Origin: Deltaproteobacteria bacterium
GTDB taxonomy: Bacteria; JAGRBM01; JAHCIT01
Reading direction: 5' to 3'
Assembly: GCA_026129095.1 (NCBI GenBank)
Contig: JAHCIT010000002.1
Span: 496,001-560,000, forward strand
DNA: 64,000 bases
Positions 1 to 8,694 of the stretch are shown piece by piece (positions within the stretch are counted from its first letter, which is position 1; each line of letters opens with the position of its first letter). The translations under genes were made by a program, and so were the position numbers. The notes under the pieces were generated by a model. The model searched no databases. It had not been told where the DNA came from and saw nothing but the letters and a program-made list of their open reading frames with translations.

Positions 1-561
1 ATCCTGAAGCCGGTTGTTCCAAAAAAAAATCCGGGCGAATTCAACCAGGCGCTCATGGAACTGGGCGCCACTGTTTGCCGGCCACAGATAGCGCACTGCA
101 ATGAGTGTCCTGTTTCGGTAATGTGTACTTCCAGAGAAAGGATCCTTTTGCCCGGCGTTGCCAGCAAAAGGGATTCCAGACCGGTCCGCACCATTCCCGT
201 GCTTCGCTGGACCGCATTCCTGGTACCGGGTGGCCGTGGAGGTTTCTTGTACCGGCAACGGCCAATGAAAGGACTGTTTTCCGGGCTATGGGAGCTGCCA
301 ACACTGGAGCGGCACTATGAGCCAAAAGGTGGACTTTTTCTGGGCGAGATTGAGCACCGGCTTACCCACCGGACAATCCGGCTTCATGTTTACCGGCTCA
401 GGTACCTGCCGCGAGAGCTGGCAGGCACCGAATATTCAGCTTTCAGAACGCCACCGGCGGTAAGTGTTCTTATCAGAAAGGCACTGGTTCTTGCCGAGGG
501 CACTGTCAGGAAAGTCTCGCGGCCTTCAGCGGATCGGGTGATCCCAGGGACCCTCCGGTGA
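1..561 (+). CDS. mutY: A/G-specific adenine glycosylase MutY, C-terminal part (5' end outside window)
   Basis: Removes adenine mispaired with 8-oxoguanine in base-excision repair. The reading frame is open from base 1, so the HhH glycosylase domain lies upstream of the window and only 186 residues are visible. They begin with the end of the glycosylase domain and the iron-sulfur loop: four cysteines with C-x6-C-x2-C-x5-C spacing at about residues 24-40 of the visible part, the [4Fe-4S] pattern of the MutY/endonuclease III family. A NUDIX-like C-terminal region follows (the part that reads 8-oxoG in MutY), with WxxP-like GLWELPTLE near residue 95. The frame ends at 561 and overlaps the 3' end of the convergent gene at 506-1102 by 56 bases. 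Confidence 0.93.
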   Translation: MLKPVVPKKNPGEFNQALMELGATVCRPQIAHCNECPVSVMCTSRERILLPGVASKRDSRPVRTIPVLRWTAFLVPGGRGGFLYRQRPMKGLFSGLWELPTLERHYEPKGGLFLGEIEHRLTHRTIRLHVYRLRYLPRELAGTEYSAFRTPPAVSVLIRKALVLAEGTVRKVSRPSADRVIPGTLR

Positions 562-1102
562 CGAACATCAGGCGAATATCCGGCTCCATTCCTGTCGTAC
601 GAACCGAAACCGGTTCCCCGAGCAGGATGGCAATGCCTTCCACAATGCCCCGCAGATAGGCGGCAGACACAGGATCCGGAACCGGCCCGAAAGCGGTTTC
701 CCGCCCCTGTTCACGGGTATTCCACAGGTGCGCCGCCGCTTCGCTGTTCAGGAGCGGAAAAAGAACAGAATAGTCGAGTGCCGTGGCCGTCTGGACGAAT
801 TCCCCCACGGTGAGAAGTTTCCGGAAGGTTGTCGGATAGGACGATCGGAGAATCGCAGGGACGGCCCTCCCAAACTCCTCGTAAAACTGAACCGGGGGTT
901 TACCAGTTAGCGCGGCCACGTGGCCAGCCAATGCCGCCCATGTCCTGCGTTCCACACGGTGCGCCGCCGAAAACGTGCCGCCCCCGCATTCGCAACCGAC
1001 TGATTCACATGCCTTGGCGAAGTCGATTTTCGGAAAATCGGTTTCGACATATCGCCTGAGCAGCGTGCAGAGTATTCCACTGAGCGTAGACATCGTTTCC
1101 AA
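506..1102 (-). CDS. H-NOX/DUF2378-like protein, probably without heme ligand
   Basis: Protein of 198 residues. The order of motifs resembles the heme-NO-binding (H-NOX) fold and the related myxobacterial DUF2378 proteins: an N-terminal helix, then a segment on the pattern W..LA..VAALTGKPPVQFYEEFGRA (about residues 53-78), a YP at the fold centre, and a C-terminal block ending in YLRGIVEGIAILLGEPVSV. The His that ligates heme in H-NOX proteins should follow the YP motif, but the segment FVQTATALDYSVLFP has none, and the YxSxR motif is also absent. If the family call is right, this is a ligand-free or differently liganded member. Start is ATG at 1102; an in-frame ATG at 1093 is also possible. 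It is convergent with mutY. Family assignment is by eye and uncertain. Confidence 0.4.
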   Translation of the reverse strand: METMSTLSGILCTLLRRYVETDFPKIDFAKACESVGCECGGGTFSAAHRVERRTWAALAGHVAALTGKPPVQFYEEFGRAVPAILRSSYPTTFRKLLTVGEFVQTATALDYSVLFPLLNSEAAAHLWNTREQGRETAFGPVPDPVSAAYLRGIVEGIAILLGEPVSVRTTGMEPDIRLMFVTGGSLGSPDPLKAARLS

Positions 1103-1214
1103 ATACTAGGGAGCCTTCCCGCCATAAGGCGCAGCGATTCTCTTCCATCCCTGAAGGTGGAATTGAGCAAGGGGAGTACCACCTGATCCCTGACCACAAT
1201 GGTTATTCTGAACT

Positions 1215-1240
1215 CCCCGTAATTTCAGGCATTACGCGGG
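1215..1240. terminator. small stem-loop
   Basis: CGTAAT (1218-1223) pairs perfectly with ATTACG (1231-1236) and is extended by CCC/GGG across one bulged base. It lies in the 225-base gap between the gene at 506-1102 and the gene ending at 1328, downstream of the latter on the minus strand. There is no T run, so a terminator role is only possible. Apart from this and the 54-base palindrome, the gap shows nothing recognisable. Confidence 0.3.
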
Positions 1241-1275
1241 GGTATGTGGGGGCATGGGCAGCGGAAGCCCATCAA

Positions 1276-1329
1276 GATCGTCAAAATGCCGACGATTGGG
1301 AGGCGAGAATCGACATTATTTTGACGATC
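1276..1329. repeat. 54-base interrupted palindrome
   Basis: GATCGTCAAAAT at 1276-1287 is matched perfectly by its complement at 1318-1329. The pairing resumes inside with CGATT (1293-1297) and AATCG (1308-1312), so 22-base arms agree at about 18 positions around a 10-base tip. The outer end touches the stop codon of the minus-strand gene (1328-1330). There is no T tract, so it looks more like an extragenic palindromic repeat than a classic terminator. Confidence 0.6.
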
Positions 1330-1702
1330 AGAACCCTTTGGAATCTTCTGGGGAACTCCGGCAACCATCATCAAAAAACCGGCCCCAAGGATGCAGGACA
1401 CCGCCCTCACCAAACTCTTCAGGCGGGCCCAGCATCTGCTCGTAATATTCTATTGTTTGACGGAGAAAATGTTCCATCCGAAGCTGGTTATAGATCATGA
1501 GTCCGGCAAAGAGGGCCAGTAGCAGCAGAAGGCCTGTCATAAGGTTTCCAAGCCGCCGGACCTGCCGGGCCAGTTCCAGCGAACCCTGGCTGGCCACCGT
1601 CTGGGCCCGGATATGTTGCAGCACCGAATCCGCAAGCGGGTCATCCCGGCCGCGACCGGTATCGGGCGTTTCAGACGGCGTCATGGGTGGTCCGGATTCC
1701 AA
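1328..1702 (-). CDS. small single-pass membrane protein of unknown function
   Basis: Protein of up to 124 residues with a polar, charged N-terminal half (about 45 residues, rich in Asp, Arg and Ser), one clear hydrophobic segment (LMTGLLLLLALFAGLMIY, about residues 54-71), then a glutamine/tyrosine-containing amphipathic stretch and a Gly/Pro-rich tail. This suggests an inner-membrane protein with a cytoplasmic N-terminus. The frame opens with TTG at 1702, preceded by AAGGG at a suitable distance. An ATG at 1684 (MTPSET) is an equal alternative. No family is recognised. The stop codon lies at the edge of the 54-base palindrome. Confidence 0.55.
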   Translation of the reverse strand: MESGPPMTPSETPDTGRGRDDPLADSVLQHIRAQTVASQGSLELARQVRRLGNLMTGLLLLLALFAGLMIYNQLRMEHFLRQTIEYYEQMLGPPEEFGEGGVLHPWGRFFDDGCRSSPEDSKGF

Positions 1703-1827
1703 GCAATGCTTACCCTTAAGTCCGGCATGATAGTCCGCCGCTCACAAGCGCACAAAAAGGCTGGCGAAGCCGGCCCAGTTGTGCCATGAGGGAAGCTGCT
1801 GCCTCTGCCTGAAGGATCCCGCTGACC

Positions 1828-2673
1828 TTGGAAGAACGGCTCCAGAAACTGCTTAGTAATGCCGGCATCGCCTCCCGTCGCGAGGCCGAGGATCTCATTC
1901 GCGCCGGCCGGGTCACGCTGAATGGCAAAGCAGTCACTGAACTGGGTACCCGCGCCAATCCGGCAAAAGATGATATCAGGCTGGACGGCGAGCGTGTCTT
2001 CTCCGGAAAACCCGAATATTACGTGCTCTACAAGCCCAGGAATGTCGTAACCACACTGGATGACGACAAGAACCGGCCGCATGTCGGTGCCTATGTTTCA
2101 CGCCTCCAGAAACGGGTATTCCCCGTGGGCCGTCTCGATTTTGATTCAGAAGGCCTGCTGCTCCTGACCAACGACGGAGAATTTTCCAACCGCGTGATGC
2201 ACCCCCGCTACAAGGTACCTAAAACCTATCTTGTAAAGGTCAAAGGCCGCCCGGACGAGCGTGCAGTCCAGCGGCTCCGAACTGGAGTCATGCTGGAAGA
2301 TGGCCCCACGCTTCCGGCGCGGGTCGAGCTCTCCCGCCCGACACGGGCCAATACCTGGCTCAAGATTACTGTCTACGAGGGCCGAAACCGCATCATCCGA
2401 CGCATGTGTGAGCGGGTCCGGTTTCCCGTCGTCAAGCTGCACCGGATCGGTGTCGGTGCCATTTACCTGGGCAAGATGAAGCCCGGCGAACTGCGCAAGT
2501 TCACGCCCCGAGAGATGGCCTATGTGAAAGAGCTCCTTGCCGCCCAGCCTGACCGTTCGGGTGAAGCTCCGCGGATCGCTCCGACACCACAGGCCCAGAG
2601 AAAACGGCTCCGTCACCGTGCTCCCCGGGCCCGCAAGCTGGGCCGTGGCGGACGGCCTGGCGCAGGCCGCTAA
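1828..2673 (+). CDS. rluB: 23S rRNA pseudouridine synthase RluB family
   Basis: Isomerises a uridine in 23S rRNA helix 80-90 to pseudouridine during ribosome assembly. An S4 RNA-binding domain (LQKLLSNAGIASRREAEDLI, residues 5-24) precedes the RsuA/RluB/E/F catalytic domain. The catalytic aspartate is in GRLDFDSEGLL, and the family motif YEGRNRIIRRMCE follows. The last 35 residues are strongly basic (Arg/Lys/Pro/Gly), as is common for RluB tails and suited to RNA contact. The start is TTG at 1828, chosen because the S4 domain begins at once and AAGGAT lies 9 bases upstream. The length of 281 residues is normal for the family. Confidence 0.94.
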   Translation: MEERLQKLLSNAGIASRREAEDLIRAGRVTLNGKAVTELGTRANPAKDDIRLDGERVFSGKPEYYVLYKPRNVVTTLDDDKNRPHVGAYVSRLQKRVFPVGRLDFDSEGLLLLTNDGEFSNRVMHPRYKVPKTYLVKVKGRPDERAVQRLRTGVMLEDGPTLPARVELSRPTRANTWLKITVYEGRNRIIRRMCERVRFPVVKLHRIGVGAIYLGKMKPGELRKFTPREMAYVKELLAAQPDRSGEAPRIAPTPQAQRKRLRHRAPRARKLGRGGRPGAGR

Positions 2674-2740
2674 AAACGGGTCAGGCCCCTCTATTTCCGG
2701 CACCTATTGACTCACCCCCCCGCCATGTTTATTCCACTGG

Positions 2741-2816
<76 letters not shown>

Positions 2817-2828
2817 AAGATTCCAGAA

Positions 2829-2863
2829 GCAAACAGGGGTTCCCATACGGAGTCCCTGTTTGC
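2829..2863 (+). terminator. stem-loop downstream of tRNA-fMet
   Basis: GCAAACAGGG (2829-2838) and CCCTGTTTGC (2854-2863) form a perfect 10-bp stem with a 15-base loop, starting 13 bases after the tRNA. A second short hairpin (GCGTC/GACGC, 2862-2872) overlaps its end. There is no long T tract. Likely terminator or processing signal. Confidence 0.6.
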
Positions 2864-2883
2864 GTCTGACGCAAATTCATTCG

Positions 2884-2911
2884 TTGACACCCACACCGTC
2901 AGCAGTATCAT
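2884..2911 (+). promoter_or_regulatory. sigma-70 promoter of the lipoprotein gene
   Basis: Consensus -35 TTGACA (2884-2889), 16-base spacer, -10 TATCAT (2906-2911). Transcription would start near 2918, 50 bases before the ATG at 2968. Confidence 0.6.
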
Positions 2912-2967
2912 CAAAAACGCATTAGTATAGTCTTTAGATCTGAGACTTCTTAAGGGGGCTTCGTGTC

Positions 2968-3687
2968 ATGATTCGGTTCTGTCGGCCGGTATCAAGGCTG
3001 TTGGTTTTGGCGGCACTTCTGAGCGCAGGAATTACTGGCTGTGCTTCCGATGGTGGTTCGACCTTGACCATACGGGGCAGTGCAACTGCAACGGAGGCAG
3101 AATCTGTTTCGTCAGTTTCCCCTGCCGCTGTTGGTGGCGTCGATCCTTCTAGCCTCAAGGTCAAAATCAACGAGTTCTGGGTATCTGAAGATTCGCTATG
3201 CACCGATCCCGTGCTCGTTTACCAGGCGACAGCGCCTACGTATCAGGAAATGGTCGATGAACCGGTACTGGGCTCCGGTCCTGTTGCCGATGGAGTTTAT
3301 CCCTGCATCATCGTGGTGATGTCTGACACTATCCGGTTTACTCCCAGTGCCAACATTGGTGTCTGCGACGAAGGCACGGAATATTCCGGCGGTATTTGCC
3401 ATGATGGCGATGTATCGGTTCTTCCGGACGGCACGGAAGTGGAGTGCACCGATGGGGAAGACACTATTGCGAGCTATATGAGCACGGCTGTTCCCGAAGA
3501 CCTGGAGGGCTCCAACGGATTCCTTCCTCCGGATGATCCCGACGATCCCACTACCGGCACACCACTCGATGGCGCATTTACGATAGAGGGAGACACGACG
3601 GCAGTGATGTTCGTTGATGCTTCTGGCCGTATCTGGGATAACGAGGGCACCTGTGAAATGTCCTCCGCAGACGCGGGATTCCGCTAA
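2968..3687 (+). CDS. acidic, cysteine-containing lipoprotein of unknown function
   Basis: Protein of 239 residues. A type II signal peptide (MIRFCRPVSRLLVLAALLSAGITGC) places the lipidated cysteine at about residue 25, so the mature protein is anchored in a membrane and faces the periplasm or outside. The mature part is acidic (Asp/Glu/Thr/Ser/Pro-rich), contains several further cysteines that could form disulfides, and has a proline/aspartate hinge (PPDDPDDPTTGTP, about residues 189-201). A beta-rich segment (LKVKINEFWVSE ... YPCIIVVMSDTIRFTP) recalls generic bacterial lipoprotein domains, but no family can be named. AAGGGGG lies about 10 bases before the ATG. It is transcribed alone from the promoter at 2884-2911. 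Confidence 0.75.
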   Translation: MIRFCRPVSRLLVLAALLSAGITGCASDGGSTLTIRGSATATEAESVSSVSPAAVGGVDPSSLKVKINEFWVSEDSLCTDPVLVYQATAPTYQEMVDEPVLGSGPVADGVYPCIIVVMSDTIRFTPSANIGVCDEGTEYSGGICHDGDVSVLPDGTEVECTDGEDTIASYMSTAVPEDLEGSNGFLPPDDPDDPTTGTPLDGAFTIEGDTTAVMFVDASGRIWDNEGTCEMSSADAGFR

Positions 3688-3776
3688 CATAACCGGCCCC
3701 GCCCCCTTCCGGGCAACCCGGAATCACCCGGCTTGACCCAGTGCCCCCGGTTCATCACCTTAGTGGGGCTTGGAAA

Positions 3777-3826
3777 CCGGGCGTCATGGATGCCCGGAAC
3801 ACCGGGTGAACCGGCCTGTTTGCCGG
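3777..3826 (+). terminator. tandem stem-loops between lipoprotein and ABC operon
   Basis: CCGGGC/GCCCGG (3777-3782/3792-3797) and CCGGC/GCCGG (3811-3815/3822-3826, followed by CTTTAAA) form two hairpins in the 171-base gap. The second has the layout of a weak intrinsic terminator. Confidence 0.4.
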
Positions 3827-3858
3827 CTTTAAACCCTTAGGACCGTCATCCCTCCGGC

Positions 3859-5727
3859 GTGGACCCATCCCAGAACGCACTTTACGCCTTCTACCTGAAA
3901 AAGTTCCGGTGGAAGTATTCCATGGGGCTCGGCGCGCTTATCGCCGTGGATCTTCTGGACTGGGTGTCTCCGCTCATCATCATGATGGCGGTGGACGAAC
4001 TGACCACTCGCATATCCGGAAAAAGTGCCGATGGGCATTCACTCTGGTTCTGGGGCGTTCTGTACCTGCTGGCACTGACGCTCATGGGCGTATTCCGGTG
4101 GTTCTGGCGCGAGGGATTCATCTCGACGAGCCATCGCGTTGACCGTCACTTCAAGCGGACTTTTTTCAGAAGGCTTCTCACCCAAACCGCCTCGTTCTTC
4201 CAGCGGCACCCGACCGGCGACATCATGTCGCGCGCCACAAACGACATGGAAACGACACGGCTTGCGATGGGCGTTGGTTTCCTGATTTTTCTCGATGCGA
4301 TCTTCTTCCTCGTTGGGGTTCCGCCCATCCTTCTTTATCTTGACTGGAAGCTCACACTGATCGTCTTTGCTCCGGCACCATTCCTTCCGTTTTTCATGTT
4401 CCGGATGGGCCGGCTGCTGGATGAACGTACAACCGCTACGCAGGCGGCCTTCAGCCGCATGAGCGAAACAGTTCAGGAGGCCGTATCGGGAATCCGGGTG
4501 ATCAAGGGCTACGTTCAGGAGCCGCTGGCCAGAAAACGGTTCAACGCTGCGAGTGAGCAGTACCTGAAGGATAATGTCAGGCTCGCCGCGCTTCAGGCGG
4601 CTTTCATGCCGGTGCTTGAGTTCACTACGGCCATTTCAACCGTGCTGCTCATTCTGTTCGGCGGCATGGACGTGCTGAACGGGACGATTACGCTCGGCAC
4701 ATTCATCGCGTTCCGGCAGTATATCACCAAACTCGTCTGGCCGATGACCGCGATCGGCTGGGCGCTCAACCTGCACCACCGGGGCCGGGCCTCTGGCCGT
4801 CGTATACTCGAACTGCTAGCTGAAAAGCCGGAGGTCCGTGATCCTGTGCCAGAACCCTTCGCCGAATGCGAGACGACGGCTATTCTGCCCCCCGATGAAC
4901 TTCTGGAGTTCGACAAAAGCACCTATCCAAAGCTCCGTGGAGAGATCGAGTTCCGGAACCTCACATTCAGGTACCATGCAGACAGCCCGCCTGTGCTGGA
5001 AAATATCAACCTCAAGATAGAGCCCGGCCAGAGCGTTGCTTTCGTGGGCCGTATAGGTGCTGGTAAAACCACGCTGCTTGGTCTGATCCCGCACCTTTAT
5101 GCCATCACCCGCGGCCAACTGTTCGTTGACGGCCGGGATATTAGTGACATTCCGCTAAAGGAACTCAGGGGATCCATTGGTATGGTACCCCAGGACCCGT
5201 TTCTTTTTTCTGAAACCATCGAAACCAATGTGCTGTTTGGCATCGAGGCCGGAAACGCCGTTCCGCCACCCCAGTCACGGGAAAATCCGTCTCAGGCAGA
5301 CCTTCGCGTCATTGATGCGGTCAGAAGGGCACATGTCGAAACCGAAATTCTCCGCGCTCCCCGGCAATATGCAACCCTGCTTGGAGAGCGCGGAATCAAC
5401 CTGTCCGGGGGGCAAAAACAGCGTCTTACCATCGCCCGCGCCCTGCTCCGCGACCCCTCAATCCTGATTTTTGACGATACACTATCGGCGGTCGATGCCT
5501 CGACCGAGCGGGAGATTCTGGCTGAAATCCGGAGCGCCATTCGCGGCCGGACATCCCTCCTCGTCAGTCACCGGATTTCTACCGTACTTGCCGCCGACCG
5601 TATCTACTACCTCGAGAACGGACGGATCACCGAATCCGGCACTCATTCCGAACTCCTGAAACTGAATGGTCGCTACGCTGACCTGTACCGACGGCAACAG
5701 ATCGAAGAAACCCTGGAGGTCGCATGA
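3859..5727 (+). CDS. ABC half-exporter, degenerate-site subunit (heterodimer with the next gene)
   Basis: Half-transporter of 622 residues: an exporter-type membrane domain with about six helices (to about residue 330) and a C-terminal ATPase domain. Walker A GRIGAGKTT is at about 397-405, signature LSGGQKQR at about 515, Walker B ILIFDD at 535-540 and H-loop SHR near 571. The residue after Walker B, normally the catalytic glutamate, is Asp (D540). The partner gene has the Glu but a degenerate signature. This is the complementary pattern of BmrC/BmrD-type heterodimeric exporters, with one degenerate and one competent ATP site. The start is GTG at 3859; the stop overlaps the ATG of the partner by 4 bases (ATGA). 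The substrate cannot be told: multidrug, lipid or peptide export are all possible. Confidence 0.92.
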   Translation: MDPSQNALYAFYLKKFRWKYSMGLGALIAVDLLDWVSPLIIMMAVDELTTRISGKSADGHSLWFWGVLYLLALTLMGVFRWFWREGFISTSHRVDRHFKRTFFRRLLTQTASFFQRHPTGDIMSRATNDMETTRLAMGVGFLIFLDAIFFLVGVPPILLYLDWKLTLIVFAPAPFLPFFMFRMGRLLDERTTATQAAFSRMSETVQEAVSGIRVIKGYVQEPLARKRFNAASEQYLKDNVRLAALQAAFMPVLEFTTAISTVLLILFGGMDVLNGTITLGTFIAFRQYITKLVWPMTAIGWALNLHHRGRASGRRILELLAEKPEVRDPVPEPFAECETTAILPPDELLEFDKSTYPKLRGEIEFRNLTFRYHADSPPVLENINLKIEPGQSVAFVGRIGAGKTTLLGLIPHLYAITRGQLFVDGRDISDIPLKELRGSIGMVPQDPFLFSETIETNVLFGIEAGNAVPPPQSRENPSQADLRVIDAVRRAHVETEILRAPRQYATLLGERGINLSGGQKQRLTIARALLRDPSILIFDDTLSAVDASTEREILAEIRSAIRGRTSLLVSHRISTVLAADRIYYLENGRITESGTHSELLKLNGRYADLYRRQQIEETLEVA

Positions 5728-7619
5728 GCAAAGGCGATCCAGGAGAAAAGGTGTCCACGTCCGACGATCAGGTTCAGCTTGGCTGGACTGATTCGCGTCT
5801 GGCATGGCGCCTGTTGGGGTATCTGCGCCCATATCCGCTGCCCGTCCTGGCGGCCGTGCTTCTGACGCTTGCCATGACGGGTGTGCATCTTCTTGCGCCG
5901 TATCTTGTGGGCCGTTTTGTCGATGATGTGCTGGGACACGGAACGGCCGCAGTCGCTCCAGGCTGGTTTGCCCAATGGCTTGACAGCTGGTTCGGTGCCT
6001 ATGCCGGCAGCCGTGGACAGACTGGTGTCCGCTTTTATGGATTCCTGATCGCCGCCGTGTTCGCTTTTGGGCTGCTCGTGAGCATGGCTGCCACATTCTT
6101 GCTTCAGTGGCTTGGCCAGATGGTGATGCGCGACCTCCGCAGGGAGATTTTCGGTCATGTCACCGAGCTTCCAGTCACCTATTTCGACCGCAATCCTGTC
6201 GGACGGCTTGTAACGCGCGTGACGAACGACATATCCAGCCTGAACGAGCTGCTTTCCGGCGGCTTCATCACCCTCATACAGGATGTCGTGATGGTCATGG
6301 CAATCACAACCGCCATGCTGTTGCTCGACTTTCGTTTGGCCATTCTGTGTCTCGCAACATTTCCAGTGCTGATCTGGACAGTCCGGGTGCTCACCCGTCA
6401 CATCCGGTTTCTGCTCCGCGAGGTAAAGCGGCTCATTGCAGTCATCAACTCGACCATCAACGAGAATGTGACTGGTATCAGGGTAACCCAGCTTTTTTCC
6501 CGTGAAGAATATCAGGCCGAGCGATTTGACCAGCTTTTGAACGACTACGCCCGTCGCCAGATTCAGATGGTCCGTGTGACAAGCTACTTCCTGCCGGCGT
6601 CAGCCATGTTTTCAGGCGTTCTGGTCATGCTGGTGATTGGTCAGGGTGGCAGCCAGGTGCTCGCCGGGGTTACCTCCATCGGCGTTCTGGTAACATTCCT
6701 TGCATATACGCAGCAGCTTTATCTTCCGATCCGGACTTTCACCGACAAATACAACGTCTTGCTTCTTGCGATGGCCAGCGCTGAACGGATTTTTACACTG
6801 CTGGATGAACCTGCCGAAGCGGTACAGACCAACGGAAATGGGCAGGATGAAGATCCGGCCAGACCGATTGTCGAATTTGACCACGTGACACTGGAATACG
6901 GATCAGAAGTGCGGGCTCTGGATGATCTTTCACTCGCCATACCGGCCCGGCAGGCTATCGCCGTTGTAGGTCCTACCGGTGCGGGCAAGACGACTCTGAT
7001 CCATCTACTGGCGCGGTTTTATGATCACCGGTCTGGAACTGTCCGTATCGCTGGCCGAGATATCCGTTCGATCCCCAGGCCGGAACTGCGCCGACGGATC
7101 GGGATTGTACAGCAGGATGTGTTTCTTTTTTCCGGCAGCATTGCAGACAACCTGTTCATTCCGGACACACTGCCTGAATCCGAGCGCGTTGCACGGGTGG
7201 AAGGGGTATTTGCGGATCTGGGCTGTCTGCCCTTTTTGCACAAGCTGCCTCAAGGGACCGCGACACCCGTTCGCGAGAGGGGGAGCAACTTTTCGGCTGG
7301 TGAGCGTCAGCTCATAGCCTTTGCCCGGGTACTTGTGGCCAGTCCCGACATTCTCGTTCTGGACGAAGCAACCGCCAACGTCGATACCGAAACCGAACAG
7401 CTCATTCAGAAGGCGATCGAAAAGCTTACAAGCGACCGTACTTCTATCATTATCGCCCATCGGCTCTCGACAATTCTTCACTGCGACCGGATCGTGGTAA
7501 TGAACCGGGGAAAAATCGCTGAGGATGGGCGCCACTCGGATCTCATTCAGGATGGCGGCCTTTATGCCCGTCTGTATGAACTCCAGTTCCGTGACCAGGA
7601 ACAGCGGGAGGCCGTTTAG
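5724..7619 (+). CDS. ABC half-exporter, catalytic-site subunit (heterodimer partner)
   Basis: Half-transporter of 631 residues with the same architecture as its upstream neighbour: a short cytoplasmic N-terminus, six predicted helices beginning near residue 40, and an ATPase domain with Walker A GPTGAGKTT (about 416-424), signature FSAGE (about 523-527) in place of LSGGQ, Walker B ILVLDE with the catalytic Glu near 548, and AHR in the H-loop. The FSAGE signature is the non-canonical one. Combined with the Asp of the first subunit it gives one impaired and one competent nucleotide site. Translation is coupled by the ATGA overlap at 5724. The stop is followed after one base by the ATG of the radical SAM gene. 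Confidence 0.92.
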   Translation: MSKGDPGEKVSTSDDQVQLGWTDSRLAWRLLGYLRPYPLPVLAAVLLTLAMTGVHLLAPYLVGRFVDDVLGHGTAAVAPGWFAQWLDSWFGAYAGSRGQTGVRFYGFLIAAVFAFGLLVSMAATFLLQWLGQMVMRDLRREIFGHVTELPVTYFDRNPVGRLVTRVTNDISSLNELLSGGFITLIQDVVMVMAITTAMLLLDFRLAILCLATFPVLIWTVRVLTRHIRFLLREVKRLIAVINSTINENVTGIRVTQLFSREEYQAERFDQLLNDYARRQIQMVRVTSYFLPASAMFSGVLVMLVIGQGGSQVLAGVTSIGVLVTFLAYTQQLYLPIRTFTDKYNVLLLAMASAERIFTLLDEPAEAVQTNGNGQDEDPARPIVEFDHVTLEYGSEVRALDDLSLAIPARQAIAVVGPTGAGKTTLIHLLARFYDHRSGTVRIAGRDIRSIPRPELRRRIGIVQQDVFLFSGSIADNLFIPDTLPESERVARVEGVFADLGCLPFLHKLPQGTATPVRERGSNFSAGERQLIAFARVLVASPDILVLDEATANVDTETEQLIQKAIEKLTSDRTSIIIAHRLSTILHCDRIVVMNRGKIAEDGRHSDLIQDGGLYARLYELQFRDQEQREAV

Positions 7620-7620
7620 C

Positions 7621-8694
7621 ATGGCCTGGAACCCGCTCAAACGTAAAAAGCGCCGCCAGCTGGGTCTGGATGTCCCCCGCGGGCTCACGGTGGAACTAAC
7701 CAGTCATTGCAACTACGACTGCGGGCCTTGTCCGCTCAACTTCTACACCATGGACGTGAAGCGGTTGCATCTGAATCTCGACATTTTGGAAAAGCGGCTC
7801 GGCGAACTGCCTCCACTTGAGACCATCGACCTGACCGGTTGGGGAGAAGGCTTTCTACATCCGGATTTTCCCCGTGCCGTGGAACTGGCGGCTCATCATG
7901 CCGGCGATGTGTCGCTCACAACCGCCGGGCTGTTTCTTGACCGTGATCGCGCCAGTCTGCTGATCGAGCACGGTATTTCCTATGTAATGGTTTCACTCGA
8001 TGCCGCGAACCGTGCCAGTTACAAGGCTCTTAAACACAAGGACGATTTCGACCGGGTTGTCTCGAATATCGAAGCCTTCGTGGGCGAACGATCCCGGACT
8101 GGCCGGACGCGGCCGCAGATCGCCATCTCCTGCATACTGACACGGGAAACCATGCCTGACTGGTACGCGCTCGCCGAGCTTGCCACCGCCCTTCAGGTCG
8201 ACCAGCTCGTTTTCAAGGCGCTTGCTCCCATGAATCCCTCTGAGCTGAGATACTCCCTGCATCACCGGTTCTATCCTGGCGTGGACGCCCCCGCACTCGA
8301 CCCTGCTGACGAACTGGACCGTGCCATCCGCCGCGCCACCGGTAACGGCGTTGAAGTGGCTGTCTTCAATGACTGGGCAGGCGATCAGATTCATCCCTGC
8401 ATGGCATATGCAACCGACCGGCCTTACCTGCGCTCGGATGGCCTTATGGCCCCCTGTTGCATGCTCGCCTATCCGCTGGATCGCCCGCTACCTGACGGAT
8501 CTTCACGGAAAGCAGGGCCGGTTTCCTTTGGAAGCTGGTTTGAAGAGCCGATCGAAAATATCTGGAAGAAGCAGGATTACATACGATTCAGGGATGCCCT
8601 AGACCGCCACGAACCGGCGGAGGCCTGCCTGGGCTGTCCGGTTAATCACCTCTTCCGGTTAGAAGTTCATCCTCCGGAGCCCATTCAATCGTGA
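7621..8694 (+). CDS. radical SAM protein with SPASM-like C-terminal cluster motifs
   Basis: Protein of 357 residues using S-adenosylmethionine and a [4Fe-4S] cluster. The cluster motif C-x3-C-x2-C is at C30, C34 and C37 (SHCNYDCGPC), followed by the GxGE-like GWGEGF at about 75-80. The C-terminal 100 residues contain an HPC, an APCC and a CLGC, the cysteine layout of an auxiliary-cluster SPASM or twitch domain. SPASM enzymes mostly modify peptides or proteins, but the substrate here is unknown and no precursor peptide is seen nearby. The start at 7621 is chosen because it follows the upstream stop by one base and fits the domain start; an in-frame extension to 7525 would lie inside the ABC gene. 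It overlaps the next gene by 4 bases (GTGA). Confidence 0.85.
   Translation: MAWNPLKRKKRRQLGLDVPRGLTVELTSHCNYDCGPCPLNFYTMDVKRLHLNLDILEKRLGELPPLETIDLTGWGEGFLHPDFPRAVELAAHHAGDVSLTTAGLFLDRDRASLLIEHGISYVMVSLDAANRASYKALKHKDDFDRVVSNIEAFVGERSRTGRTRPQIAISCILTRETMPDWYALAELATALQVDQLVFKALAPMNPSELRYSLHHRFYPGVDAPALDPADELDRAIRRATGNGVEVAVFNDWAGDQIHPCMAYATDRPYLRSDGLMAPCCMLAYPLDRPLPDGSSRKAGPVSFGSWFEEPIENIWKKQDYIRFRDALDRHEPAEACLGCPVNHLFRLEVHPPEPIQS

Noticed and set aside
914-925. Palindrome GGCCACGTGGCC resembling parS
   Set aside because: Only the CACGTG core matches; the outer TGTT/AACA bases are wrong and it lies within a coding region.
3688-3858. Precursor peptide gene for the radical SAM enzyme
   Set aside because: The only in-frame candidate is a 7-residue open frame; no leader or core motif was seen on either strand of this gap. 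This does not rule one out elsewhere.
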